Shown here one piece after another: positions 45,464-54,928 of a stretch of 64,000 nt of DNA (positions are counted from its first letter, which is position 1; each line of letters starts with the position of its first letter). The stretch comes from Paenibacillus xylanilyticus (GTDB lineage Bacteria; Bacillota; Bacilli; Paenibacillales; Paenibacillaceae): positions 186,001-250,000 of the forward strand of contig NZ_JABMCB010000177.1 in assembly GCF_013359935.1 (NCBI RefSeq), given 5' to 3'. The notes below the pieces were generated by a model. The model did no database searches, was not told where the DNA came from, and saw only the letters and a list, made by a program, of their open reading frames with translations. A program made the position numbers and the translations under genes.

Positions 45464-47224
45464 TCAGGAAGCATTGGACCCGCTCTGCTCATCCGGATTT
45501 CCTGTCGAGTCATTATAAACCTGCAATCGCTGCTCAATATCCGCGCTTGTTCTCAGGGCAAAGCAATCCCGTGCCGCCTCTTTCGCCGCCGCCGCTGATG
45601 TGTTCAGTACTCTGTGCTTCACACGCAGCAAAGATTGCGGCGACATGCTCAGATTACGAATGCCCAGCTCCAGCCAGAGTGGAACGGAACGTTCGTCCCC
45701 TGCCATCTCCCCGCACACGCTGACCTCAATTCCCGCCGTATGAGCCGCGTCTACCGTTGCACGCAGCATACGCAGGACAGCCGGATGATAGGGGTGATAC
45801 ATATGAGCAATCTGTTCATTCATCCGGTCTACAGCCAGTACATACTGTACAAGATCATTGGTACCAATACTGAAGAAGTCCGCTTCCTCGGCAAGCAGGT
45901 CGGCAATCATTACGGCTGCCGGCACTTCGATCATAATTCCCACCTGAATATGTGGATCATAAGCTAATTGGCGCTCATCCAGATCGGACATGGCTTCACG
46001 CAGAATCTCATTGGCCTGTCTGAGTTCTTCCACGGAAGAGATCATGGGATACATGATCTTGACATTCCCCGCTGCACTGGCCCGAAGAATCGCTGTGAGC
46101 TGGGTCTTGAACAGATCCCTGCGGTCCAGACTAATGCGAATCGCCCGATAGCCCAAAAATGGATTATCCTCTTCAGGCAGTTCAAAATAATCGAGCTGTT
46201 TGTCACCGCCAATATCCAATGTACGAATAACCACGGATTGACCTGCCGTTTTCTCTGCCACAAGGCGATACACCTCGTACTGCTCCTGCTCACCCGGGAA
46301 GGTGGCACGGTCCATGTACAAAAATTCTGTACGGAACAGACCTACCCCTTTTGCCCCGTGTTTTAGAGCCAGATCCAGCTCCTTGACAGAGCTGATGTTG
46401 GAAGCCAATTGCAAGACAGCGCCATCCTTGGTGATCGCATCCACTGTAGCGAGCACCTGAAGCTGTTCCTTTTTCTTCAGCTGCTTGCTGCGAATCATCG
46501 TGTATCGTTCAATCGTCTTGCGATCCGGTTCCGTAAATACCAATCCGTTATCACCATCCACCACCAGCATATCTCCCGTCTCCACTGGCATGCCAACACT
46601 CGCTTCCAGACCGGAAACGAGGGGGATGCCAAGCGCACGGGCCATAATCGCCGAGTGTGACGTTTTGCCACCGATCAGGGTCACGATACCCAGTACATGA
46701 GTGGGATTTAGGTGCGCCAGCTGTGATGGGGACAATTCCTTGGCTACAAGGATATAAGGCTGCGTATCCGAAGGGAGCGTAATCTCCGGGGCTCCCAGCA
46801 GATGCTTCAGCAGTCGGTTACCCACATCCTTGATGTCGATAGCCCGTTCTTTCATATATTCATCATCCAGCAAATCAAACATGGTCACAAAATGGTCTAT
46901 GGCTTCTTTTACTGCCACTTCTGCCGCTTTGTACTGCCGTTCAATAATGCCGCGAATTTCGTTCATAAACACGGGATCTTCCAGAATCGCCAGATGCGCA
47001 TCAAAGATGCTGGACTCTTCCGGTCCGACGACTTCCTTGAACTCATTCTTGATAAATTCGATCTCATCCTTCGATGTCCGTATTCCCTCATACAACCGTT
47101 CGAACTCCTGGGCAAGATCCACCGAATCCATCTTTTGATCCGGCAGATCCCATTCCCAACTGGGCAGGACAAATGCTTTGCCGATGGCTATGCCTGCAGC
47201 GCCGTTGATGCCTTGTATCTTCAT
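45464..47224 (-). CDS. ptsI: PTS Enzyme I
   Basis: Phosphoenolpyruvate-protein phosphotransferase of 586 residues that passes phosphate from PEP to HPr. The phosphohistidine lies in GGKTSHSAIMAR near 190, the PEP-binding motif FLYMDRATFPGEQEQ follows the swivel, and VSVCGEMAGDE near 503 carries the catalytic cysteine. Its ATG overlaps the stop of the upstream PTS permease (ATGA), so the two are translationally coupled. No ptsH gene is adjacent; HPr must come from elsewhere. It could be the only Enzyme I or a sugar-specific second copy. Confidence 0.94.
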   Translation of the reverse strand: MKIQGINGAAGIAIGKAFVLPSWEWDLPDQKMDSVDLAQEFERLYEGIRTSKDEIEFIKNEFKEVVGPEESSIFDAHLAILEDPVFMNEIRGIIERQYKAAEVAVKEAIDHFVTMFDLLDDEYMKERAIDIKDVGNRLLKHLLGAPEITLPSDTQPYILVAKELSPSQLAHLNPTHVLGIVTLIGGKTSHSAIMARALGIPLVSGLEASVGMPVETGDMLVVDGDNGLVFTEPDRKTIERYTMIRSKQLKKKEQLQVLATVDAITKDGAVLQLASNISSVKELDLALKHGAKGVGLFRTEFLYMDRATFPGEQEQYEVYRLVAEKTAGQSVVIRTLDIGGDKQLDYFELPEEDNPFLGYRAIRISLDRRDLFKTQLTAILRASAAGNVKIMYPMISSVEELRQANEILREAMSDLDERQLAYDPHIQVGIMIEVPAAVMIADLLAEEADFFSIGTNDLVQYVLAVDRMNEQIAHMYHPYHPAVLRMLRATVDAAHTAGIEVSVCGEMAGDERSVPLWLELGIRNLSMSPQSLLRVKHRVLNTSAAAAKEAARDCFALRTSADIEQRLQVYNDSTGNPDEQSGSNAS

Positions 47225-49101
47225 TCTACCCCTCCAACGTTCCTGTCATAGAGCACCACGGACATGACGGATGCCTGACCTTTCTTGACTTGCTTAAATG
47301 GAGCAAAGCTCCATGATTTGACACGATCCGGGTTCGTAATCACCATTGGTGTAGTCAGCGACGCTGCCTCCGCCCGCAGTACGGCCAGATCAAACTTGAT
47401 TAACAGCTGTCCTGGCTCCACGGTGTCCCCCTCCTGAACGAAGGCTTCAAAATGGCCTTTCAGCTGCGAGGTATCGATCCCGATATGCAGCAGCACCTCA
47501 AGTCCTTCCCGGGTTGAAATGCCCAAAGCGTGCATTGTTGGATAAAGGTGCATGATCGTCCCGTATACAGGCGATACCAGCTCTCCTTTTTCCGGAACAA
47601 AGGCTACCCCATCCCCGACAAGCTTCGCAGCAAAAATCTGGTCGGGCACCTCTTCGATCGGCAGCATTTTGCCTTGAACCGGTGCACAGAACAGCACCTG
47701 CGGCAGATCTCTCTCAAGCAGTTTGGCGATCTCTTCCCGAATCAGTTCCGAATACGTGCCAAATACAACCTGGACGTTACCTCCACCAAGCTTGATCAGC
47801 CCGGCAGACCCCATATTCTTCATAGCGCCCGTATCGATGAGACGGTCATTGTGCACCGTCAGACGAAGCCGTGTAATGCAGGCCTCTACCTGTACGATGT
47901 TTTCCTTACCACCCAATGCTTCCAGGATCAGCGGAGCCTGATATGGAATATTGCCTACCCAGTCCTCCAGCATGGAGCCTTCCTCACGTCCTGGCGTTGG
48001 AATCTTGAACGTACGGATTGCCCAGCGGAACAGGAAATAATAGACCAGCCCATATAGTATGCCAATCGGAATGAGCTTCCAAGCATTCTCTGATAGATGG
48101 AAGTTGAGTATGTAATCGATAATGCCCGCGGAATACGAGAAGCCGTGCCGGATATCGAGCCAGTAACCGATCCACATCGCAAGTCCCGACATGACAGCAT
48201 GTACAATGAACAGATAAGGTGCCGCAAACAAAAAGGCAAACTCAATCTGCTCGGAAACGCCCGTCAGAAAACAAACCAGTGCGGACGTGAGAAACGTCTT
48301 TTTGATCTTCGGTTTCAGATCTTCCCTTGCCTCCTGAATAATGGCGAAGGCAATCGCCGGTATGGCAAACATCATGATCGGAAATAAGCCTGCCATAAAA
48401 TAACCTGCTGTTGGATCGCCTGCAAAAAAGCGCGGCAAATCTCCCTGCACAATGTTCCCGTCTGGCGTTTCAAACGTCCCCAGTTGAAACCAGAACACAT
48501 TGTTAAGCAAGTGATGAAGTCCAAAGGCGACCAGCACTCTGTACAGAACCCCGTAAATGAACAAACCAAAACCGCCGAGACTGTATTCCCAAGCAGCAAT
48601 CGCGTTCAATCCATGCTGTAATATGGGAGCGACCCACAGCATGAAACAGGAGAACAGCGCCGAACAGAGCCCGACGATAAGCAAAACAAACCTGGAGCCG
48701 CCAAAAAACTGCAAAATTTCAGGCAGCTTGATGCTTTTGAACCGATTATGTGTCACCCCGGCCAGAGCGCCGAGAATAATTCCAATTAAAGAAGCGGGCT
48801 GAATGGTTCCATCCCCGAAATGGCGAGTCACCTGATCATATATAACAATACCGGCTAGTGCAGCGAGTCCCGCTTGTCCGGCCTGGTTGGAGAGTCCCAG
48901 TGCTACACCGACAGCAAACAAATACGGCAAAAAATAAAAAATACCGTGTCCGGCCACGGTAGACACTTCACCAACAACTTTCAATCCCCAGGCGTCCCAG
49001 GGCAAACTGCCAACACTCAGCAAAATTGCGGCGGCAGGCAGGACCATTGTAGGCAGCATTACCGCTCGTCCGAGCTGCTGCAAGGATCCGAGCCAATTCA
49101 T
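47221..49101 (-). CDS. nagE: PTS EIICBA permease, GlcNAc type
   Basis: A 626-residue fused sugar permease of the glucose/GlcNAc class. The IIC membrane domain spans about 1-370; SAGIIDYILNFHLSENAWKL in it resembles NagE-type GlcNAc permeases more than PtsG. IIB is at about 395-475 with the phosphocysteine Cys408 in EACITRLR. IIA is at about 490-620 with His539 in LLHIGIDT. Stop codon overlaps the Enzyme I start. The promoter has a palindrome at its -35 and a very short leader, so GlcT-type antitermination is not seen. GlcNAc against glucose specificity is inference. Confidence 0.9.
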   Translation of the reverse strand: MNWLGSLQQLGRAVMLPTMVLPAAAILLSVGSLPWDAWGLKVVGEVSTVAGHGIFYFLPYLFAVGVALGLSNQAGQAGLAALAGIVIYDQVTRHFGDGTIQPASLIGIILGALAGVTHNRFKSIKLPEILQFFGGSRFVLLIVGLCSALFSCFMLWVAPILQHGLNAIAAWEYSLGGFGLFIYGVLYRVLVAFGLHHLLNNVFWFQLGTFETPDGNIVQGDLPRFFAGDPTAGYFMAGLFPIMMFAIPAIAFAIIQEAREDLKPKIKKTFLTSALVCFLTGVSEQIEFAFLFAAPYLFIVHAVMSGLAMWIGYWLDIRHGFSYSAGIIDYILNFHLSENAWKLIPIGILYGLVYYFLFRWAIRTFKIPTPGREEGSMLEDWVGNIPYQAPLILEALGGKENIVQVEACITRLRLTVHNDRLIDTGAMKNMGSAGLIKLGGGNVQVVFGTYSELIREEIAKLLERDLPQVLFCAPVQGKMLPIEEVPDQIFAAKLVGDGVAFVPEKGELVSPVYGTIMHLYPTMHALGISTREGLEVLLHIGIDTSQLKGHFEAFVQEGDTVEPGQLLIKFDLAVLRAEAASLTTPMVITNPDRVKSWSFAPFKQVKKGQASVMSVVLYDRNVGGVE

Positions 49102-49125
49102 GGCGACCTCTCCTTTCTATCCTAG

Positions 49126-49154
49126 ATGGTAAGCTTTACGAAACGTTTTGTCAA
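49126..49154 (-). promoter_or_regulatory. nagE-ptsI promoter with overlapping palindrome
   Basis: On the minus strand TTGACA (49149-49154), 17-base spacer, TACCAT (49126-49131). The near-perfect palindrome ACAAAACGTTTCGT (49138-49151) overlaps the -35 and is a candidate repressor operator. It does not fit the cre consensus. Confidence 0.55.
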
Positions 49155-49285
49155 AGCAAAACAGTAAGCTGCCGGAAATTTGATTTTGACTCTTCAAGCG
49201 TACAGCCCAAAGACCACTGCAGCATGCGGCCTGACGACAAAATGCAACCAAACTTGAGGAGTTTCTGCCACCTCTACAACAGGAA

Positions 49286-49316
49286 AATCCCGTTAACTTG
49301 AAGTTAACGGGATCAT
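49286..49316 (-). terminator. Terminator of the CoA-binding protein gene
   Basis: ATCCCGTTAACTT and AAGTTAACGGGAT pair almost perfectly; on the minus strand TTTTCC follows. Confidence 0.8.
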
Positions 49317-49334
49317 GCTTATATCTTATAACGC

Positions 49335-49769
49335 TTAACCGCGTCCAGCACCGCGCAGAACGATGGAATCCTCCACCTTGATGCAGCGATTCGTTACCGC
49401 AGTCATTCCATTCTCAGCCGCAATCTGTACCGCCTCATCATTGTGAATACCAAGCTGGAGCCACAATACATTCGCTTTGATTGCTGCCGCTTCACGTGCC
49501 ACTTCCGGGGTATATTCACTCCGACGGAATACGTTAACAATATCTACCGGCTCGGGGATATCCGCCAGGGTTGCATATACTTTCTCGCCAAGGATTTCAC
49601 CCTGTGCTTGCGGGTTAACCGGAATGATCCGATAGCCTCTGCTCTGCATGGCTTCCGCTACCATATAGGAAGTACGATCCGATTTGTCCGATAAGCCGAC
49701 GACTGCGATGTTGCCTGCCTTGCGTAAAATTTGCCCAATTTCTTCACGAGTAGGGTTGTTAAATTCCAT
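49335..49769 (-). CDS. CoA-binding domain protein (YccU family)
   Basis: A 144-residue Rossmann-fold protein of the CoA-binding YccU family. The nucleotide loop is IAVVGLSDKSDRTSYMVAE at about 22-40, and VNVFRRSEYTPEVAREA and VLWLQLGIHNDEAV are family blocks. Function unknown. ATG 49769 is 9 bases after GGATGG; a TTG at 49775 is less likely. It lies 36 bases downstream of aroA on the same strand, so co-transcription is plausible. Confidence 0.88.
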   Translation of the reverse strand: MEFNNPTREEIGQILRKAGNIAVVGLSDKSDRTSYMVAEAMQSRGYRIIPVNPQAQGEILGEKVYATLADIPEPVDIVNVFRRSEYTPEVAREAAAIKANVLWLQLGIHNDEAVQIAAENGMTAVTNRCIKVEDSIVLRGAGRG

Positions 49770-49805
49770 GTCCAAGCACCATCCTTTTCTGCTTAACGTG
49801 TTATT

Positions 49806-51101
49806 TTACTCTTTTACCCATTGAACCGAGGCGCCAAGCGCCTGCAAGTGATCGAAATATTGCGGATACGACTTGGCTACATGGTGTGCATCCCGAATAC
49901 GAAGCGGCTCCTTGGAACGAAGGCCAACCACCGTCAACGCCATGATGACGCGATGATCGAAGTGAGCATTAATCTCAACGCCGCCTTCCACGCCTTCCGG
50001 GCGACCGTGAACGATAATCTCGGCCTGACGCTCTTCTACGTTAGCTCCCGCCTTCCGCAGCTCGTTCAAATAATCCGTAATTCGGTCACATTCCTTGTAA
50101 CGCAGGTTCTCTACATTATAGAACCGTGAGGTGCCTTCCGCAAATACAGCTGCGGCTACCATCGCCAAAACCGCGTCCGTTGCCGCATCTCCGTCAAATT
50201 CGATGGCTTTCAACCGACCGTTACCCTGCACATGTACCACATCGTTTTCGTGGGTCAGCGGAACTTCCATCATGCGCAGAACGTCAACAATGGCACGCTC
50301 TCCCTGTTTGCTCTGCTCCATCAAACGCAGAATTTTCACATCCGATTGTGTAACAGCTGCTGCAGCCAGTACCGCAGCCGAACCAGGATAGTCTCCCTGA
50401 ACGGTATACGTTTGCGGTTGATAAGCCTGCCCACCAGGTACGCGGAAAGACATGTAGTCATCGCTCGCATGAATGACGATCCCTGCCTGTTCAAGTACTT
50501 CGAGCGTCTGACCAATAACCACTTTGGACTTAAGATCATTCAGCACTTCAATCGTGCTGTCTTCCGCGAGAAGAGGAGTGACAAAAAGCAATGCACTCAG
50601 ATACTGGGAACTGACCGAACCGGACACACGGATATGTCCGCCCTTGGCATTTCCGCCCTTAATCGTAATTGGCAGGCGCCCTTGCTCATGCTGCACTTCA
50701 ACACCGAGCTGTCCAAGGGCATCAATCAGGTCGTCATGTGGACGTTTGCCCAAGGAATCCGGATAAGTATTCACAAAGGTAACTTCAGGACAGAGGGCAG
50801 TTACTCCCATCAGGAACCGGAGCACTGCACCAGCGTTGCCTACATTCAACTCGCGCACGTCACGCGGATGGCTGCCGAAGCCTTGAATGACGATTTTGCT
50901 ATCATCTTCTTCGAGCACAGCTCCCAGATCACGGATACATCTACGCATCGCATCACTGTCTTCGCTGTGAGCCGGGAAATGGATGGTGCTTGTACCTTCT
51001 GCCAGTGCTGCGGCGAGCAGGTAACGGGTAGTATAGTTTTTGGAAGACAGGGCTCCAAATTCCCCGTTCAGGGTAGGGGTTGGTTTAACGATTACGTCCA
51101 T
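49806..51101 (-). CDS. aroA: 3-phosphoshikimate 1-carboxyvinyltransferase (EPSP synthase)
   Basis: Condenses shikimate-3-phosphate with PEP in aromatic amino-acid synthesis; 431 residues. Motifs: LSSKNYTTRYLLAAALAEG (substrate Lys and Ser), NVGNAGAVLRFLMG near 80-93, SSQYLSALLFVTPL, and the RYKECDRI block (RESDR-like) near 348. Sequence blocks such as SSKNYTTRY rather than GDKSI-type place it in a divergent, class II-like group. AAGGAG precedes the ATG. aroK is about 0.7 kb away, beyond an opposite-strand gene. Confidence 0.93.
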   Translation of the reverse strand: MDVIVKPTPTLNGEFGALSSKNYTTRYLLAAALAEGTSTIHFPAHSEDSDAMRRCIRDLGAVLEEDDSKIVIQGFGSHPRDVRELNVGNAGAVLRFLMGVTALCPEVTFVNTYPDSLGKRPHDDLIDALGQLGVEVQHEQGRLPITIKGGNAKGGHIRVSGSVSSQYLSALLFVTPLLAEDSTIEVLNDLKSKVVIGQTLEVLEQAGIVIHASDDYMSFRVPGGQAYQPQTYTVQGDYPGSAAVLAAAAVTQSDVKILRLMEQSKQGERAIVDVLRMMEVPLTHENDVVHVQGNGRLKAIEFDGDAATDAVLAMVAAAVFAEGTSRFYNVENLRYKECDRITDYLNELRKAGANVEERQAEIIVHGRPEGVEGGVEINAHFDHRVIMALTVVGLRSKEPLRIRDAHHVAKSYPQYFDHLQALGASVQWVKE

Positions 51102-51179
51102 GGGTGAAATTCTCCTTCATTGGTCAGATTAAGCTGCTAGGTAAAACGATTAAATACGGCACGGAGCCAATTCACCAAA

Positions 51180-51209
51180 TTGACATTGCCCACACTGCTT
51201 GGGTATCAT
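51180..51209 (+). promoter_or_regulatory. Rhodanese gene promoter
   Basis: TTGACA at 51180-51185, 18-base spacer, TATCAT at 51204-51209, about 40 bases before the start codon. Confidence 0.6.
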
Positions 51210-51247
51210 TATAGGCGTTAAGTCCATACAGAAAAGAGGACCTGAAT

Positions 51248-51553
51248 ATGACTCAAATTGCAGAAATTGAAACATCCGAGCTTCGCCGCCGTTTACAGGC
51301 AGGAGAGAAGCTACAGATGATAGACGTCCGTGAGGATGAAGAGGTCGCGCAAGGCATGATTGAAGGAGCCAAGCATATCCCGCTCGGACAGATTCCGGAC
51401 AGATTGTCGGAAATCGAGAAGTCCGGTGAGATCATACTGATCTGCCGCAGCGGTTACCGCAGTGAGCGTGCCGCTGAGTATTTGCAGCAGCTCGGTTATG
51501 ATGGCTGCACCAACATGGTTGGCGGCATGCTGCAATGGCAGCAGGAAGACTAA
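51248..51553 (+). CDS. Rhodanese-domain protein
   Basis: Single-domain sulfurtransferase of 101 residues. The active-site loop CRSGYR (about 61-66) holds the persulfide cysteine, preceded by MIDVREDEEVAQGMIEGAKHI. AAGAGGA lies before the ATG. No signal peptide or membrane helix. It is transcribed alone on the plus strand between aroA and aroK. Confidence 0.92.
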   Translation: MTQIAEIETSELRRRLQAGEKLQMIDVREDEEVAQGMIEGAKHIPLGQIPDRLSEIEKSGEIILICRSGYRSERAAEYLQQLGYDGCTNMVGGMLQWQQED

Positions 51554-51649
51554 ATCCTTCTGGAGTAGGACCAAAACGCACAGACATCATTGGACTGCAA
51601 CCAGCAGTTTCAGAAAGGTCTATCTGGACCCCTCTCCTCCACATTCAGT

Positions 51650-51677
51650 CTCAAACGGGCCATATGGCCCGTTTTGT
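51650..51677 (+). terminator. Rhodanese gene terminator
   Basis: AACGGGCCATATGGCCCGTT is a perfect palindrome followed by TTGTTATTT. Confidence 0.8.
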
Positions 51678-51776
51678 TATTTCCCTACGTCAAACCCTTC
51701 GCTGTTCACTTCACCAAGCTGCTCTCGGCTGATTCCATCCATGATGTTCAAACACCAAAATGCAGTGGATACAAGC

Positions 51777-52286
51777 TTAGACGCGGTAATGCGCTAAAAT
51801 TAAACGAGTCACTTCAGCTGCGGATAACTCCGTTGTATCCACTGTGTAATGTGCAAACCGGTATGCGTCCTTCCGTTCTTCCATAATGGTCTGGATCCGT
51901 TCCTCCGCATTGCCAGCCAGAAGGGGACGATTATCGCTGCCGCTCACACGCTGTACGATCACTGCGGGATCAGCGGTCAGTGCGACAACCCAGCCGTTCT
52001 TGGACATCACGTCACAATTATCAGAGCGAAGCACCACGCCGCCTCCGGTCGCGATGACCTGTGCCTTTTTTTCTAATACGGAACATAACATTCGGCTCTC
52101 GGCATCGCGGAAATACGACTCTCCCTTGCCTGTGAACAATTCCGGAATCGTACAGCCTTCCTCTTTCTCCACCGCGGCATCCACATCGATCAGGCGGTAA
52201 CCCAGCTCGCGTGCAAGCATGTCGGCGACCGTTGATTTGCCGGTTCCCATCATGCCTATGAGAATAATATTGTTAGACTTGCTCAA
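51777..52286 (-). CDS. aroK: Shikimate kinase
   Basis: Phosphorylates shikimate; 169 residues. Walker A GMMGTGKST is at about 9-17, the shikimate-binding DVDAAVE near 33-39, the GGGVV motif near 79-83 and the lid Arg in NRPLLAG. I chose TTG 52286, nine bases after AAAGGAG, giving the usual N-terminus MSKSNNIILIG; ATG 52313 would sit upstream of that site. Confidence 0.92.
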   Translation of the reverse strand: MSKSNNIILIGMMGTGKSTVADMLARELGYRLIDVDAAVEKEEGCTIPELFTGKGESYFRDAESRMLCSVLEKKAQVIATGGGVVLRSDNCDVMSKNGWVVALTADPAVIVQRVSGSDNRPLLAGNAEERIQTIMEERKDAYRFAHYTVDTTELSAAEVTRLILAHYRV

Positions 52287-52414
52287 GGGTGTACACTCCT
52301 TTATTTCAAGCATTTCATGAGCACTTTTGTCCTATCATAACACAGCCCTGCTGACGGGGGAAGGCCATAGCCCCTGAGGGAGATAGGGAGCTCCTGCCAA
52401 ATCTGACCTGAAAT

Positions 52415-52462
52415 GAAAAAATGGCCTGGAGTCATCCGGCATGCCGGAACCCCAGGCCATTC
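52415..52462 (-). terminator. gndA terminator
   Basis: On the minus strand AATGGCCTGG and CCAGGCCATT pair, with inner CCGGCATGCCGG, and TTTTTT follows. Confidence 0.9.
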
Positions 52463-52529
52463 TTCAAGAAAGTACCCCCCGAATCAGCTTCAGGAGCACT
52501 CCAACCTAATTAAACTTAGAATGAGTACA

Positions 52530-53939
52530 CTATTCCATCCAGTTGTGGTGGAAGCTGCCTTCTTTGTCCACCCGTTTAAAGGTGTGAGCGCCGAAGTAGT
52601 CACGTTGAGCTTGCAGCAGGTTTGCAGGCAAGCGCTCTGTGCGGTAGCTGTCGTAGTAGGACAACGCACTGGAGAAGCCAGGCACCGGAATACCCTGTTG
52701 TACTGCAGCTGCTACGACTTCACGCCAAGCATCCTGGTAGGATTCAACGATGTTTTGGAAGTACGGATCGAGAAGCAGGTTTTTGAGTTCTGCATCTTTG
52801 TCGTACGCTTCTTTGATGTTTTGCAGGAACTGTGAGCGGATAATGCAACCGCCGCGGAAGATCATGGCGATGTTGCCGTATTTCAGATCCCAGCCATATT
52901 CATCGGAAGCTGCACGCATTTGGGCAAAGCCTTGTGCGTAGGATACGATTTTACTTGCGAACAACGCTTTGCGTACGCTCTCGATAAATGCCTTTTTGTC
53001 TCCGGAGTAAGCTTCTGCCTTCGGACCATTCAGGATTTTGCTCGCAGCTACACGCTCGTCTTTCATCGCGGACAGGAAACGTGAGAACACGGATTCTGTA
53101 ATCATGGACAGAGGTACGCCGAGATCCAGCGCGCTTTGGCTTGTCCATTTGCCTGTTCCTTTTTGTCCGGCAGCATCCAGAATAACGTCAACCATTGGTT
53201 TGCCGGTTTCCGGATCGTATTTGGAGAAGATATCAGCTGTAATCTCGATCAGATAGCTGTCCAGTTCGCCTTTATTCCACTCCGTGAAGATCTCGTGCAG
53301 TTCCTCAACGGACACATTCAGTACGGACTTAAGCAGGTGGTAAGCTTCACCAATCAACTGCATATCTCCGTATTCAATGCCGTTGTGGACCATTTTCACA
53401 TAGTGTCCGGCACCGTCCGGTCCGATATATGTACAACAAGGATCGTCACCAACTTTGGCAGAGATGGCTGTCAGAATCGGTTCAACCAGCTTATACGCAC
53501 TTTCCTGTCCGCCTGGCATGATGGAAGGGCCTTTCAGCGCGCCTTCTTCACCGCCGGATACACCTGTACCAATGAAGCGAATGCCTTTGTCTTCCAGCTC
53601 TTTGCTGCGGCGTTGGGTATCAGGGAAGTATGCGTTACCTCCGTCAATAATGATGTCACCCTCATCCAAGTGAGGCAGCAATTGCTCAATGGTCGCATCG
53701 GTAGCTTTACCGGCTTGTACCATGATCAGGATTTTGCGCGGGGATTCCAGGGATGCCACGAACTCTTCAATGGAGAACGTGCCTGTGAGGTTTTTGCCTT
53801 CAGCCTCTTTCAAAAGATCATTGGTTTTCTCCGGGGAACGGTTAAATACCGATACCGTGAAGCCTCTGCTTTCAATGTTAAGGGCCAAATTTTTGCCCAT
53901 TACTGCAAGTCCAATGACACCGATCTGTTGTTTTGCCAT
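52530..53939 (-). CDS. gndA: 6-phosphogluconate dehydrogenase, decarboxylating
   Basis: Oxidative pentose-phosphate enzyme giving ribulose-5-phosphate, CO2 and NADPH; 469 residues, the long form. The Rossmann motif [18 protein letters not shown] (about 10-27) and NRSP for NADP binding, the [19 protein letters not shown] block (about 129-147) and [16 protein letters not shown] are diagnostic. The C-terminal FGAHTFKR helps form the active site. GGAGG precedes the ATG. Confidence 0.96.
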   Translation of the reverse strand: MAKQQIGVIGLAVMGKNLALNIESRGFTVSVFNRSPEKTNDLLKEAEGKNLTGTFSIEEFVASLESPRKILIMVQAGKATDATIEQLLPHLDEGDIIIDGGNAYFPDTQRRSKELEDKGIRFIGTGVSGGEEGALKGPSIMPGGQESAYKLVEPILTAISAKVGDDPCCTYIGPDGAGHYVKMVHNGIEYGDMQLIGEAYHLLKSVLNVSVEELHEIFTEWNKGELDSYLIEITADIFSKYDPETGKPMVDVILDAAGQKGTGKWTSQSALDLGVPLSMITESVFSRFLSAMKDERVAASKILNGPKAEAYSGDKKAFIESVRKALFASKIVSYAQGFAQMRAASDEYGWDLKYGNIAMIFRGGCIIRSQFLQNIKEAYDKDAELKNLLLDPYFQNIVESYQDAWREVVAAAVQQGIPVPGFSSALSYYDSYRTERLPANLLQAQRDYFGAHTFKRVDKEGSFHHNWME

Positions 53940-54053
53940 CTGGGTCCTCCATCCTTTGCTCCAATAATTTTATTGAAATTGACTCTCAACAATACCCCCA
54001 TTTTAACGGTTTTACGCATGGAAGTGAACCCCGTACCCCTGCTGCGCAACGAG

Positions 54054-54081
54054 AAAACACCCCAAATGTCTGAGGTGTTCA
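54054..54081 (-). terminator. Weak terminator after the 54111-54710 gene
   Basis: AACACC and GGTGTT pair with a short tail (TTTTC) on the minus strand. Confidence 0.45.
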
Positions 54082-54110
54082 TCGTATTTTCATAAATACG
54101 GCCTTCGTGC

Positions 54111-54710
54111 TCAACCTTCGAGCATCAGCATATGTCCGGACAGACGCTTTAATGCTTCCCGGCAGATGTCGGCTTTCTCCACGTTATCCATCTGAATGGC
54201 AGCGTGCAGACGCTCCAGTTCATCATCAATTTCCATCCGCAGAAGCATGAGCCGCTCTTCTCCTTCTCGCGATAGAAACATCTCTTCCATCTCCTCCGCC
54301 GTCGGCGCGGGTTCCTTTTGAAAAATGACACGCTGTTTGAATCCGGATACTTCCACGAGACGTATAACCTCACCAAACAATATGTTCTCCACCGTCATCT
54401 GCTGATCCTTGAAACGTTTGACAACCGCATGCCCACGTGTATCCCCAATCAGCTTCTCCAGCCATTCAGCCAGCTTGGCGTCCTTAATAATGTAATCGCC
54501 TGTCATTTTGTAGTTCCCACTGCGTGTCTGTTGAAAACGGAGCTTTACCAGTTTGCGCCCGGTGCGGACAGACAGAATAAAAAAGGATTCATCCTCGCTC
54601 CAATATAGTGAATACCCTTCACGAATAAGGTCTTTGATCAAATTTTGGATATGCCGACGGTGGAACCGCAGCTCCAGATTGCAATATTCAACTTCATAAC
54701 TCTTATTCAC
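54111..54710 (-). CDS. Unrecognised conserved-looking protein, 199 aa
   Basis: I cannot place this family. The N-terminus VNKSYEVEYCNLELRFHRRH is followed by a helical and beta-rich middle (SLYWSEDESFFILSV, GNYKMTGDYIIKDAKLAEW) and a C-terminal helical acidic region with EEMEEMFLSREGEERLMLL and ERLHAAIQMDNVEKADICRE. No motifs for catalysis, no signal peptide or membrane helix. The start GTG 54710 follows GGAGGGG; an ATG at 54725 overlaps it. It is a stand-alone gene on the minus strand. Confidence 0.65.
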   Translation of the reverse strand: MNKSYEVEYCNLELRFHRRHIQNLIKDLIREGYSLYWSEDESFFILSVRTGRKLVKLRFQQTRSGNYKMTGDYIIKDAKLAEWLEKLIGDTRGHAVVKRFKDQQMTVENILFGEVIRLVEVSGFKQRVIFQKEPAPTAEEMEEMFLSREGEERLMLLRMEIDDELERLHAAIQMDNVEKADICREALKRLSGHMLMLEG

Positions 54711-54928
54711 GGCACTCCCCTCCATTTGTACCGGATGTGTTCCGGTCCTCTTCTTCCATTGCTTCTTCCGTATCGGCTTACCCTATTTTATACTTCATTT
54801 TATGTAAGGGTACTTGGTTATTTGACTATTTTTCATCGAATGAAGCGGGGGAATTGATGTTTCCGCGGATGCACAGGGGCAAGCCCCCGAATTTAATGAT
54901 ATAATGGACGCGAAATGGAGGAATACAG

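Noticed and set aside
49138-49151. cre site in the PTS promoter
   Set aside because: The palindrome has the CG centre but mismatches both conserved ends of the cre pattern; it is listed only as an unknown operator.
50232-51107. A 291-residue plus-strand frame
   Set aside because: It is antisense to aroA and shows no protein-like pattern.
53136-54095. A 319-residue plus-strand frame
   Set aside because: It lies entirely antisense to gndA, whose motifs are intact.
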